Of a stretch of 64,000 nucleotides of DNA, positions 12,209 to 22,900 are shown in pieces (position 1 is the first letter of the stretch; each line of letters opens with the position of its first letter). The stretch is taken from contig JAYKKR010000001.1 of assembly GCA_036971615.1 (NCBI GenBank), positions 4,154,001 to 4,218,000 on the forward strand, in the 5' to 3' direction. Under the pieces are notes generated by a model that worked only from the letters and a program-made list of their open reading frames with translations, searched no databases and was not told the DNA's origin. This stretch comes from Amyloporia xantha. Lineage: Eukaryota > Basidiomycota > Agaricomycetes > Polyporales > Adustoporiaceae. The translations under genes and the position numbers were made by a program.

Positions 12209-14162
12209 ATGCAGCGCCCGCCGCCTCGCACCATCCACCAGTCGTCCCCGCTCGACTCCTTGGTACGCCGGACGTCTTCGCGGCGGGCAAACCTACCACC
12301 TCTCGCTTCGCCCGCCTCGAGGCCAGGCGACTTCGGGGCGCCCGTGCAGGCAGAGTACTCGCCGATTCTGCATACGCGCTTTCGCACGACGTCTACCGCG
12401 ACAGCATCAACATATCATGACCACCAACGCGATGGAAGCGATGCGAGGTCGACGTTCTCATGGGCTGCGAAGGACGACTCGGTTTCTGTGGACCAGACGG
12501 GACAATGGCCTCCGCCTGACCCATACTTGAACCCGCCGGGGCAGGGCACACGGACGTCCCGGTTTGCAGGGGCGCATGCCGCACAGAATAGAGGCGAGTC
12601 CATGGTCGAGTCGGTTTATTCACAAGGGAGCTATGATCTGGACGACATCACGGGGCGGTACCGCGACACCTGGCAGTCCACTGATACTGCGAAGCCTGGG
12701 GAATCGTCGAGGCGGTCCACCCCCGAGCCAATTGTCCCAACTGTCGTCGTCTCTACCGAGCCTGAGCCTGAGCCACAGGCGGAACCCTGGCCTGCCTTAG
12801 ACCATATACCCCCGCCAACAGAAGCTGGACGCGTTCCGTCCCGCGTCAAGGTCGCAGGAAACGTTAATTTCTCGCGGCCAAACCTCTCGTCTATGGACAG
12901 ATCGGAAGAGCGCAAGAGGGAAGTGCTCAGGCGGAATCAGCGGCCGTCTGCGTCTCCGTCGCCCGGGCCCTCGCAGCAGCCTGCGCGGTCGCCACTCCGA
13001 CAGTACGAGAACTCTGCATATGCAAGCCGACCTTCTACAAGCATGAGTATGAGCACGCGCACAGCCTCTCCGCAGACGCAGTCCCGGGCACTTAGCCCTT
13101 CTACCTCTCAAAGCAATGCCACACGCGTTTCGTCTCCCTCTCAACCTTCTGACCCACCTCGCGGTCGTCCAGGCCCAAGTCCGATGCCCTCCTCGTCATC
13201 AACAACGTCGGTACCTCCCCCGCGACCCCCACGGCCGCCCTCGCAAGTCAGTCTCTATTCGTCCTACTCCTACTACCAGCTGGACAGCGCCTCGCCCTCC
13301 CCAACAACCCCGAGTGGCTTTCCGCCCTCGAACACACAGTCCTCTGCTAACCTCAGCCCTACCTACGTCCCGTCACACAAATCCCCGCCCCCTGCATCTC
13401 CATCTGCCTCACCCGTTCCACCCGCGGTCTCCCCCGCCCCTAACACAACCAACCCGACAACGCCACAAGACTACCTCCAGCTCGGCATTCAACACCACGA
13501 AGCAAACCGGCTCTCCGAGTCTGCCGCGTGTTTCGAGAAGAGCGCGACGCTTGCGGGCGGGTGCGGCGTGGGGATGCTGATGTGGGGACTGGCGCAGCGG
13601 CACGGATGGGGCTGTGCGCAGAGCGAGCAGGCGGGCTTCCGGTGGCTGCGGAGGGCCGCGGAAGTGGCGGTGGAGGATCTTGAGCGAGCGAGGAAGGGAG
13701 CGGATACTGGGCCGGTGAAGGTGAGTTGCGGATCGGCGTCTTTGATTAATGTATGCGTGCTGATGTATGCGTATTTTGTATGTAGTCCGAGCTTGTGTTA
13801 GCCATCTACGAAGTGGGACAGAGCTTTTACCGTGGATGGGGCGTGGAGAAGGATAAGAAGATGGCGGTGGTATGTGTGCTGATCTGCACGTTATTCCGCG
13901 TGGTCTCATCTGTTCCGGCAGTCGTATTTCCGTGTCGCGTCACGTCTCGGGGATCCGGACGCTCAGCAGGAGTTGGCGTTTTGCCTTGCTAATGGGAAGG
14001 GGTGCAAGAAGGACAAGAAAGAGGCGGCAAAATGGTACCGTGCAGCAGTGAGTATCCGTCTCTTTGTATTTGATGATTAAAATGGACGAGTTCCTGGTGT
14101 AGGTCGCACAAGGCGTGAGTGATGTCGGGCTGGCGTGGATTTACAAAGAGAAGTATCAATAA
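12209..14162 (+). CDS. Sel1-repeat protein with long disordered N-terminus (Nif1/Dsf2/Skt5-like)
   Basis: The first 420 or so residues (12209-13460) are Pro/Ser/Thr-rich low-complexity sequence with no domain. From about 13460 there are Sel1-like helical repeats: DYLQLGIQHHEANRLSESA, then GMLMWGLAQRHGWGCAQS, GQSFYRGWGVEKDKKMAV and FCLANGKGCKKDKKEAAKWY. The end is GLAWIYKEKYQ and the stop is at 14160-14162. Three short introns (near 13721, 13871 and 14048) interrupt the repeats. Fungal proteins with this layout include S. pombe Nif1 and yeast Dsf2, and the chitin synthase activator Skt5 also carries Sel1 repeats. Sel1 repeats serve as protein scaffolds, so a role in polarity or cell-cycle scaffolding is possible but inferred. 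The N-terminal ATG choice is not certain. Confidence 0.72.
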
Positions 14163-15528
14163 CTGTTATGTGCTCTCGTTACTTTCACTCGCTCGAGATG
14201 CACTGACGTTGTGCAGCGTTTGCATTATTGCCGCTGTCATTTCTTGTTCGGACTTCGGGCTCTTATAGGACTTCTTGATACCCTCCCTATACCATGCCTT
14301 GTTTGTAGCCTTATCCCCCTTCGTTGCTTGTACTTTAGTTAATTAGTGTTAGCGTGAGTACTGATTTGAGATGAAATGAACGATCAATTCGTGGATCCAA
14401 TTATCTTGGAACTAAAAATGCAAGAGACCACAGAGGACACCCAAATGACAGTAGAATGATGACGTCTGCACGCGTTGGTTTTCGCGATGAAACAGTTGAG
14501 ACCACCTATGAATGTACTGAAACGTCAAACGATTCTCCAGATCAGTATATGACGGATGGAGTTTTCATGACTTTGAAATATTGAATGAGGGACGAACATT
14601 ACAATTCCTCTTGGTTGTGGCCGTGGAAGCCATGATCTCAGTAACTGATCCTATGAAGTCTGATCCATATTCATGGACTTGAATCGTTGGAATCTGACAC
14701 GTAATTTGACGTATCGAAGGTTTACACATACGGGGAGAGACAGGGCCTCGTCGATCTTGTCACAGTAGTCCTCCTGCAATTCCGACTGTATATCGGCAAT
14801 CGCGGCAGGAGATCAATCATCCCAATCCTCCGTCTCAAGACTCCATGGTTCAAGGACGTCCAGTATTATTTCGACCTCACGTATAACGCTGGAAATCACC
14901 GTTGAAAGAGGTCGAGAAGTCCACCCTCCGTCTTTGTCTTCGGAATCATTCAACAGTGCAAAATGAGTTCTTCAAGTCCTGTGTTGGCCGCTAAATTAAC
15001 ACGGCCTGTGAAGTTTAGAGGTAAGAAGGGCTAATAGTAACATATTATGAAACCAGCGCACCACACTCGGTTCTCGCTTTGAGTGAACCTGGTAGGGGCA
15101 AGTATTGGGCAGGTACAACAGCGAACTCGTGAAAGATGTGGTAGCGCGCACAAGCCGCTCTAGGACTGCAACGTTATCCTCAGCTCAGATGTCGCTTGCC
15201 AGTAGGAGAAGACATACCGGTCGTAATTAAATAATTCACGACCCTAGTAAATGACGGTCATCATGCATGGTACAATTTGTACCAGAGCACACTTCTCTGA
15301 GCGAAGAAGTCCCACAAATGATCGATAACAAATTCACATATTTCCACCAGCAAAATTGGCCTTCTAACATCGGAATGCTATAATCGTGTAATCGTTTTCA
15401 TAAATGTATGAGTTGACGAGTTCGAGGAGCGACTTGACAGAATAGAGTCCAGCCAGGCTGTGGCAATGCCTCTCCCCAGTCACGGCTATCATAGGCTACC
15501 CATGTAAGTCACGGGACTCGGCTGCTAA
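14163..15528. other. Gene-free stretch
   Basis: About 1.37 kb with no open reading frame of 60 codons on either strand, no RNA gene I recognise and no clear inverted repeat. It lies between the Sel1-repeat gene and a MITE. It could be decayed transposon sequence, but nothing in it proves that. Confidence 0.5.
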
Positions 15529-15950
15529 CACTGGATGCGGTTTAGAATATTTTCGCGTGAGATATGGTGAAAATATTCTAAAGTTCGTCAAAATACTTTT
15601 AGGATAATCCACTATCACTGCAAAGAAATCACCGTTTCATTGGCAGGGAAAAGGGTAAGATAGGCGTGCGAAAGGGTTTATTTATATGGAACCGTTCCTT
15701 TCACATGCCTATCTTGTCCTTTTCGCTGCCTGCAAAACGGTGACTTTTTTGCAGTGTATGCAGTATTTGAAAAATACGGTAAATATATTGTGTAGGTTAG
15801 AAGATATTCTAAATGTGCTCAAATTGTTAGAATATTAATTGAATAATGTTAGGATTTTGCTTACTGTAATATGCCGAAGTTATTCTGACTATCTTTAGAA
15901 TATCTTTAGAATATCTTCGTCAGAAATATCCTAAACCGCATCCAGTGTAA
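15526..15950. mobile_element. CACTG-ended MITE with TAA target duplication (carries a nested element)
   Basis: The element body is 15529-15947 (419 bp). It begins CACTGGATGCGGTTTAG and ends with the reverse complement CTAAACCGCATCCAGTG. The terminal inverted repeats match over about 24 bp with one mismatch. It is flanked by the trinucleotide TAA on both sides (15526-15528 and 15948-15950), a 3-bp target-site duplication. The interior is AT-rich, has repeated AGAATAT motifs and no coding capacity. CACTA/EnSpm DNA transposons are defined by CACT(A/G) ends and 2-3 bp duplications, so a non-autonomous derivative of that superfamily is the best reading. A PIF/Harbinger origin (TWA duplications) cannot be excluded from this copy alone. 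Confidence 0.85.
15613..15759. mobile_element. Nested palindromic MITE with TAT target duplication
   Basis: Inside the 419-bp MITE, 15616-15756 (141 bp) is almost one perfect palindrome. Arms of about 60 bp start CACTGCAAA and end TTTGCAGTG, around a loop of about 20 bp. The trinucleotide TAT sits at both flanks (15613-15615 and 15757-15759). This fits a later insertion of a small foldback element into the older MITE. Its ends share CACTG with the host element, but the rest differs. Confidence 0.8.
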
Positions 15951-16067
15951 CCGCGTCGCGCGACGCGGCGGCGCGAGGCTCTCATCGGTTTACTTTAACG
16001 CTTCGACTACCTCTGTTATCCGCAGTCATTTTCAAGGCTTCACAGCACGCAGAAGGGGTTACTGTGC

Positions 16068-17315
16068 ATGGCGCCACCCACGAACGCAGCATCTGGCCAG
16101 ACAGGACCGCCCACAACTTCCGCATCGCGCTCCCGACCACAAGCATCGCGTAAGAAATTGCACCCGCCCGCCGACGATGCGGCATACCATGCCTCTACAT
16201 CTGTAGGTGTAAGTGCAGGGACGAAGAGAGCGGCCGCAGAAACCGCTGAGGGCGAGCCGCGAGTGAAGAGGAAGAGAGTGGATGCGACTGGTGTGGCTTC
16301 AGGGGGAACTGGTATGGGCAATAATGCGGCTGGATCAAGTGCGAATGCAAGCGCAAATGCGGCGAGGAGAGAGAGGATGGGGACAGATGGAGATGGGAGA
16401 ATATCTTTGGTGAGCAGCTTGTTCCTATGCAACGTCTGTTTCTCGCATGCTTCGCGACGGATAGTTCCTAGTCTGCACTGTTGTTACTATCTGGGGACGG
16501 ACCGATGGCAGCAGACCTAGTTTCATTCGGCTTTGATCGTTCAATGTTACTGCCCCTGTATAGGACAGTCGGAACACTCTTGATATCAATTGCCTGGGGG
16601 ACTATGGTTGCGTCATAGACAGGGGAATCATCTGGCACTCTGATTGGATGCCCTTGCTGTTCGGGCAAATGGCCGAATAAATCATGTCTACTCAAGCGAA
16701 TTAGAAGGCATCGAGTTCCAGACTGCTCGGCTATTCCTCCTTTCGCGTGAACATTTGGACATTTCGCATCTCTTACCTGACACACCTTTCTACTTTCCAG
16801 ATTGATTTCTCGACAATGCCAACAGCTGCCCTTCACGAGTACCTCGTACAATTTGATTTGGTTCCAGAGATAGAGCCGTCGCCGCTGACCCTAGATGATC
16901 CTCCGCCGCCGTCATCTCTTCTCCGACCTCGAAGCCACTCCCGGAGACATGCGTCGACTGCGAGTCCTGGACCATCAGTACCTATTACACCCGCGAACCG
17001 ACCCAGGAGAGAAATGACCAGTCGTAGAAGAAGCGCGCGCCTCATCGAGGATGACCGAGGCTTGGATCTGTCAGTTATACCGATCCTGGCAGATGTAGAG
17101 GAGGTGCACGGTATGCTCGCTGCGGTTGCGCAGAGGCATTTCCGCGAACAGGCTGTGAAAGAGGTGGACACGCTTGCGTCGTTCATGTGCGCTGTCAAGG
17201 CGAAAGGTGAGTCCTTGCACATTCACTCATCTTGGTTTGTCATAAAGACCGCCGGTACCCTGTATGTGATTGGAAGGCCCGGAAGAGGGGTACTCAGATT
17301 CCGATAGTTGGTTGA
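16068..17315 (+). CDS. SAP30-like Sin3-binding histone deacetylase complex subunit
   Basis: Probable subunit of the nuclear Sin3/Rpd3 histone deacetylase complex. Exon 1 (16068-16409) encodes a Ser/Ala/Thr-rich basic region with a KRKR-type nuclear signal. Exon 2 (16801-17206) starts IDFSTMPTAALHEYLVQF, which resembles the Sin3-binding region of SAP30, then EIEPSPLTLDDPPPPSSLL, a basic Arg/Ser stretch, and a helical segment ending KEVDTLASFMCAVKAK. Exon 3 (17248-17315) adds a short basic tail and the stop at 17313-17315. The product is about 270 residues. Intron 1 is unusually long for this window (391 nt); the exon join is phase 0. The MITE ends only 120 bp upstream of the ATG, so it lies in the promoter or leader. 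The family call rests on a motif I recognise, not on a search. Confidence 0.65.
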
Positions 17316-18051
17316 CTATGATGGGGGCTGGTACTACGTGGAGACAGACAGCCCGTAGTTATAATGGGCGGGACCGCTTGTTGCAGCATTGGGAAGACGG
17401 ATCTCAAAGACGAGACCATGTTGTGCTTAATTTCTATTCTCCTCACCTGGTTGGATAAATTCGATGATGTGTTTGCACAGCATCTGAAGATGGCAGATTC
17501 TGATATTGTTCACTTTGACAGCGCGCGTGGCTGCGTAGGCTACTGATATTCTACGTTACCGCTGAATACGGCTCGTGAGGTATGTTGTACGACTCCATAC
17601 GCTCTATTCGGAATGTTGATTTTCGTGCTCAGTCTCGTCGTCAGTCAGCTGAATATCAATAACTGGTTGACGTGCAAGATCTGTCAAAAGTACTCTGCCA
17701 GATGTGATTTTGTGTGGACTGACGGACCTGGCAAAACGCCTTGCTGTCTCCCGGGGAACTGTCATTACTATACTGTATTCTGCTTGCAATAGTACATCGC
17801 TGTTTTAAACTTGTATCTGCCCCTTATAAAAAGTGTAGACATGTCCTCTTAACCCACCCATTTCCACTTCACTTCTTGAGTCCTGCTTCTTTCCTCCACA
17901 GCAGAGCTGTTGTTCGTCCTTGTCAATGTGAGGACTTCTTTCATTACGATGTTACACTGCAGTGCTAACACAGGTTGCTGTTACTACCAGTCCTCTTCCT
18001 TACCCCGGTGGTGTTCCTTGAAGCCAGCTTCAGGTCATTAATCTGCACAGC
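17316..18051. other. Intergenic
   Basis: About 740 bp without a supportable gene. The right part holds the promoter of the secreted protein gene (TATA-like box at 17825-17832). Short open frames here have no coding character. Confidence 0.45.
17825..17832 (+). promoter_or_regulatory. TATA box of the secreted-protein gene
   Basis: TATAAAAA, followed by a pyrimidine-rich leader and the ATG at 18052, about 220 bp downstream. It is the best TATA match upstream of this gene. Confidence 0.5.
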
Positions 18052-19181
18052 ATGAAGTTCTCTGCATCTCTTTCCACAGTCATTTTCCTGTTCCCTCTGC
18101 TGGCGCAGCAGGCTGTTGCGAAACCTCTGGTACGACACCTTTACTTATTTAGATCGTAGCTCACCATTGACCCTTCTAACTCTCAAGGACATCACACAAG
18201 GCGTAACGATTAATGGCTCGGCCGGATCAGTATCAGTCAGCGAGGGTGTGACAGATGGCGACTCAAGCTCAGCTTCAGCTACCTCTGCAGCTGCCGCCGC
18301 TTCTGCCACTGCCGCTTCGTCGAATTCTACCGATCTTCAATCTTCGCTGAGTACGTGACTGCCACCGTAGTCGCGGGGAGAGTGACTGAATTTCTTGTAG
18401 CCCTTGATCCATCGTTGGTTAACACTGGGTTCGAGCAAAATGGCCAAACCGATGCTGAAGCCAATCAAGTTCCATCTCTTACATCAAGCAACAACTTCAT
18501 CAACTTCTGTGCGACGGCGCCTACCGTCCCCCTCACGAACGGCTTGCAGATCAAGAGTGGTTCATGCAATCCGGCACCGATGGGTATCATCGCTGCGACG
18601 ACAAACATGCCGGCATGCAAGTTTGTCTTCCCGGCAAATGGCGCCACTATCCCGGCGAATCAGAATTTCACTATTCAGATGGCGATACAGAACCTCGAGA
18701 CAGGCAACTTCGTCAACCCAGATACGAACTTCTTCGCCGCTCCGCAGCAAGTTAATACAGCGGGTGACATTGTTGGCCATTCACATGTTGTCATTCAGCT
18801 TCTCGACTCTCTCAATCAAACGACGCCGCTCGACCCAACTACATTTGCCTTTTTCAAGGGCTTGAACGATCCAGCGGTGAACGGCGTTCTGACCCAGCCG
18901 GTCTCTGGTGGTCTGCCGGCAGGTGCCTACCGCCTAGCGTCGATTAACTCGGCGGTAAATCACCAGCCAGTATTGGTCGCAGTGGCGCAACATGGCTCGC
19001 TCGATGACAGTGCGTGATCCATCACGTCCGCCAACGACCTACTGACTTTATTTTATTGGCATATGTCCGCTGGCTTTCATGAATCCAGTGGTCTATGTTA
19101 GTCGCATTGTCATTTTGCTACTCATTCGACGTCTGCTGACACATTTCGGTCATACAGTTTACCGTCAGCGACGATGCATAA
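18052..19181 (+). CDS. Conserved secreted protein with 8-nt microexon
   Basis: Secreted protein of a family widespread in fungi, of unknown function (members are sometimes auto-named 'ribosomal protein s17'). Exon 1 (18052-18129) encodes a signal peptide, MKFSASLSTVIFLFPLLAQQ, cleaved near AVA-KP. Exon 2 is a Ser/Ala-rich linker. Exon 3 (18401-19009) is the conserved domain: FINFCATAP, CKFVFPANGATIPANQNF, GNFVNPDTNFFAAPQQ, GHSHVVIQ, FFKGLNDPAVNGVL, LPAGAYRLASINSAVNHQPV and QHGSLDD. Reading through gives a stop at 19017. A better model splices at 19010 to an 8-nt exon (19089-19096) and then to 19158-19181, giving a DDMVYFTVSDDA ending that suits the family. There are four introns in all. Confidence 0.82.
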
Positions 19182-19619
19182 CGGCTGACTATGCTATATC
19201 ACTTGGCCCGCTATTTATCTGTTCCGTGATGGTTCAGTAGGTCATCGACTATTGGTTATGAGGCGATCATGACGATTTCCTTCTGTGCATATTTATTGCT
19301 TGAGGATGTCTGTAATAGACATGGGTTTGGATTTGGATCAGAGTTGTGTGTCAGTAAACGTTCTGCCAATGCCTTCAATATTCGCAAGAGTTCTGCGAGC
19401 CTATCCCAAGGATATTCCTCAATTGCATTGACATGAACATCTCATCCTCATACGACTTATAGGTATGCCATCATTGGACTCCAATTAGGCTCACAACCAT
19501 CCGTTATATAGAGATTAACGGCTGGGGAATATCCCAGCGAGCACTCGGATTTTGTGCCCCAATCTTCCTATCCTCGCATCATCCTCGTACATTGTGGTGC
19601 GCTGGTCTGGCCTTCTGGC
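19182..19619. other. Intergenic between convergent secreted-protein genes
   Basis: About 440 bp of 3' flanks of two convergent genes. Nothing else is recognised. Confidence 0.4.
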
Positions 19620-20437
19620 CTAATCGATGAATTGGAGTGTGTAGGATGATGGTACGTCGGGCAGTGTTGATGCAGCGACTGAATGAGTTCTATCAGCCAT
19701 GATCTTCATGAAATCATAAGACGAGCCATGTGCATTACCTGCAACTCCATTGGTCTCGAAGTGCGTATCAATTACTAAAGTATATGAGATGTCTCCGTCG
19801 TTGCCGATGGTCGAGCCACTTGCGGAAACACCGATGAATGCAACCTCCATTGTGCCAGAGTCACTATCGACCGTCAGAGACTAAGATCGGTGCAGTGGAT
19901 ATCATAGGTCAGCATGTCTATGTTGAAAATCGGCACTTCGACTGACCCAGTATTGACCCAGTTGTAAATCATCGTCCTCGTAGAAACACTCATCATTGAA
20001 AATAAAGTATGGAGATCCCGCCGATGTTGGCCCTCCCGTGCTCAAACATGCATCGGTTTCATCAGGGCTTACAGGGACGATGTGTCCATAGCTTATTACG
20101 GACGATCCATCAGTGGTCTGCTGATACCCCATGAACGAGCTGTTGCCTATGAACGTCCAAGAGGGAACGTAAAGTGAGTATTGAAAGCCTAAAAGCGTTG
20201 GGTATCATGCTTACACTGTTGGAACGCAAAGACATTGGACTCGGCGTCGCTAGCGGCGAGGTAGGCACTCGCTTGTGACGTGAATTCGAGTGACACATTC
20301 ATTGCGGACGGCGGACTCTGAGAGAAGAGCCCCAATGAGCCCGTGTGGATGGTCTGACAAGCTACGTCACCGCGTTTGAGGATTACAGCCGCCAAAGCGG
20401 AGCCCCCAAGTGAGATGAAAGACAAGAAGGCAAGCAT
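19620..20437 (-). CDS. Secreted protein of unknown function
   Basis: Three exons on the minus strand: 20437-20215, 20156-19947 and 19880-19620. The start at 20437 gives a signal peptide, MLAFLSFISLGGSALA. The mature protein has paired Cys residues (DVACQTIH, FAFQQCNSSF, TDACLS, NDECFYEDD). It shows a pattern seen in small mushroom secreted proteins, where a short FxFQxC segment is followed by a Gly-His (SYGHIVPV) and a Cys-containing strand. No catalytic motif is visible. Splice joins are phase-consistent and the stop is at 19620-19622. An upstream ATG at 20542 is in the same frame, but a signal peptide starting at 20437 is more plausible. A TATATAA box lies at 20551-20557. Confidence 0.62.
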
Positions 20438-20550
20438 CGTAACAGAACAAACGAGTAATAAGTGGCTGGTGATGGTGGCTACTAGATCTGCTGGTGACGA
20501 TGTTTTATGTCTGGTCGACTTACATCCATGCTGGCCCTTCAATAATGACC

Positions 20551-20557
20551 TTATATA
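20551..20557 (-). promoter_or_regulatory. TATA box of the minus-strand secreted-protein gene
   Basis: TATATAA read on the minus strand, 114 bp upstream of the chosen ATG. A possible leader intron (GTAAGT donor near 20523) lies in between. Confidence 0.45.
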
Positions 20558-22140
20558 CAGCTTGGCCCAAGGCCTGTAGGTGATTCATGGCCGAAAATCT
20601 GACGCTGATAGGTCAGCCGAGGACCCAGAAATGATCTCCAGGGGCATGGGCACTGTCAATTTGCATCGTTGCGAGTTTTTTGATCCTCTTCGTGACACAT
20701 TTGACAGATGCTCCCGACCGCCGGGGGCTAGGTGAGTAGGTAATAAACCCTCAGTAGCTATTGATGTGTACCTTTGCCAGAGGCAGGAATACGACCATGG
20801 TCAATTCACCTCAATATTTGATGGCTAGTATGGCTGATTGTTCTCAATGCAAGCATCTAAGGCTTCATTGCATGAAGCGTGCAACTTTTTCGCGGTGTGC
20901 TGCGCTGATGGCGATGACACTCCCAGTTGTATTCGCCTGATGGACATGCAGGCTTTAAGAAGGCCTCTCGAAAGACCATGTTGATCCTTCCAGGTAGTAG
21001 TATGTTGAATCCAGGGAGCAGCGTTTACTAACATTCGCAAAGAAACAAAAAGGCCAGGCTCCGGCATCTAGATCGGACGCGCTCGCGAAGTCTTAATTCT
21101 TCCGCATTTCAGTCAAGGGCTCGACTCATGATCAGCCAGCCGCGTCATCATCGTACCAGCTCCGCTTCTCGGCAAGCGTAGACCTCTGATTCAGTCAGTG
21201 GCTGTGGCCCAATACACGATTCAGCGCAGAGATGAGGATATGAAGTCAAACTTTGGAGCTGCTTCACGGAGCTCGGCGAATGTTACAGGGGTCGTCGCAT
21301 CCGCACACCCATCGCGGGGTAAACAGGCGGTGCAACACCTAGTAAGGCAGCTGCACGTCCCGTCCAAGCAGTACTGTAGTGGGATGTGGCAGAAGCAAGT
21401 CGATCACAAACTGGAAGCGCCGGCGGGGAATCCCTGAAATAGCAAATGCCGCCACAGCCAACGACGCGCCACATCGTGCCAGTCTCACGTATCCGATAGG
21501 CTCACACCCCTAGTACTTGTTAGTCAACTCCGTGTCCCTCTATTGAGGCTCTACCTAAATGCTGTCTGTACAACCTGACTGACCTTCTGCAGGCTGTGTA
21601 CAGCAGCACACGGCGGCTACATTAGATTGTGGAACCAGTGACGCCAGAGAAGCATTCCGCGCAGTTCTGACTTCCACATCACTTAAGGATGTCCTGGGGC
21701 TGCGTATGCGAAGGTTGGGGGGAAATCTACTCCTGTTCACAGAAGGCTCGAAGGCGATGCTTCTCTTCAGGGCCATCGACGTTCCCCGCTTTCCCGCCAC
21801 TCGGCCGTGCAATTTTGAAAGTGCATCCCTTGATTCATATCCACATCCACTTCAGGGCACTCTGCAGTGTCTGCAGTGTGCGGTGGCACACTGTGTCTTC
21901 AACAACATGTGCATAAAGGTGGGTGCGCGCTCCGCTTTGATGAAATCCGCCCGCATGATCTCCGCAACTGCGACCACCCGCTCGGTGGCTTGTTCAAGAG
22001 CGTGGTCGGAGCTCAGCATGCATCGTTGCAGCCACGTTGCTACGTTGCTTTGTCTTAATTCTGAAGGACCGAGCCGCTTTAGGCGATAACAAAAGTAGCC
22101 AGTTGAGGTCCGGTTTAGCGCACAGGTCATATACAACACG

Positions 22141-22164
22141 CTTGGACCACAGCTTGGACCACAG
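22141..22164 (+). repeat. 12-bp tandem duplication in a promoter
   Basis: Two exact copies of CTTGGACCACAG, 22141-22152 and 22153-22164, just upstream of a TATA box at 22175. It may be a doubled transcription-factor site. Confidence 0.6.
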
Positions 22165-22174
22165 CCACTCCGAG

Positions 22175-22180
22175 TATAAA
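22175..22180 (+). promoter_or_regulatory. TATA box of the gene at 22287
   Basis: TATAAA, 107 bp upstream of the ATG and 11 bp downstream of the 12-bp tandem repeat. Confidence 0.6.
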
Positions 22181-22286
22181 GCACATCTTGATGACCCATC
22201 CGTCATCCGGAAACAATCAGCCCTTCCCCTTGCCATCCACCACACGAACGCCACAGTCGTCTTCCCCTCGATCCTCCTATAACACA

Positions 22287-22900
22287 ATGCCCGCAGTGCG
22301 ACACTACGGTTACGTCAAGGACTGGAGTTCTACATTTGATTCTACGGCTCCTCCGGGTGGAGGCTCCATCCGCGGCAGACCTCAGGAGGACCCATTTGAG
22401 CCGCAGAGTAGCAGTAGCGAAAGCGAAGACGGAGATGGAGAAGGCTCCGAATACCAGCCGTCTGACTACGACATGTCGGACAATGACTTGTCCGAGCCAG
22501 AAGACTCCGGATATGAGGATTCAGAATCTAAGCTCCTGGATCGACCTCTCAACATTGTATTCAAGGTGAGTGCTAGCCCGCGCCCCATGTGTGTGTTGCA
22601 TTGTGACTCACCCCGGTTCCTTCTTCCGCAGCGAAGAGATCCTGTCTGGATCAAGATGCAAGGCAAGTGGTATCACGGGAAAGTCATCAAAGTGTTGCGA
22701 TCGGCGAAGCGGCCACAGGTAATGCTGCGCGATTGGTCTTTCCCAGGGAACACTCGTTGATTCACATGCTACTCTAGGTTGATCTGTACACCGTCTTCTT
22801 CCGCGGTAATCTGAAGGCGAATCTCGCGCCAGTTGACGGGACAATAAAGCCCGACACGCCTGAAGTCCGCGACTTGCTCCGGGCTGGCAAGTGGATATGA
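22287..22900 (+). CDS. Small acidic protein with Tudor/SH3-like C-terminus
   Basis: Three exons (22287-22565, 22632-22718, 22778-22900), all phase 0, encode 162 residues. The N-terminal half is strongly acidic and Ser-rich (SSSSESEDGDGEGSEYQP and DNDLSEPEDSGYEDSES). The C-terminal half, DPVWIKMQGKWYHGKVIKV then VDLYTVFFRGNLKANLAPVD, has the spacing of a small beta-barrel such as Tudor, PWWP or chromo-barrel: an aromatic W, a 'W-Y-x-G-K-V' turn and a 'Y-x-V-x-F' strand. Such domains bind chromatin or modified peptides, so a nuclear reader is a guess. No named family is recognised. The start is supported by a TATA box 107 bp upstream. Confidence 0.68.

Larger units (their letters stand above)
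20438..22286. other. Long intergenic stretch between divergent genes
   Basis: About 1.85 kb with only short open frames lacking coding character. The left end has the minus-strand TATATAA at 20551-20557. The right end has a 12-bp tandem duplication (22141-22164) and TATAAA at 22175-22180 that belong to the gene at 22287. The middle holds nothing I can identify. Confidence 0.45.
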
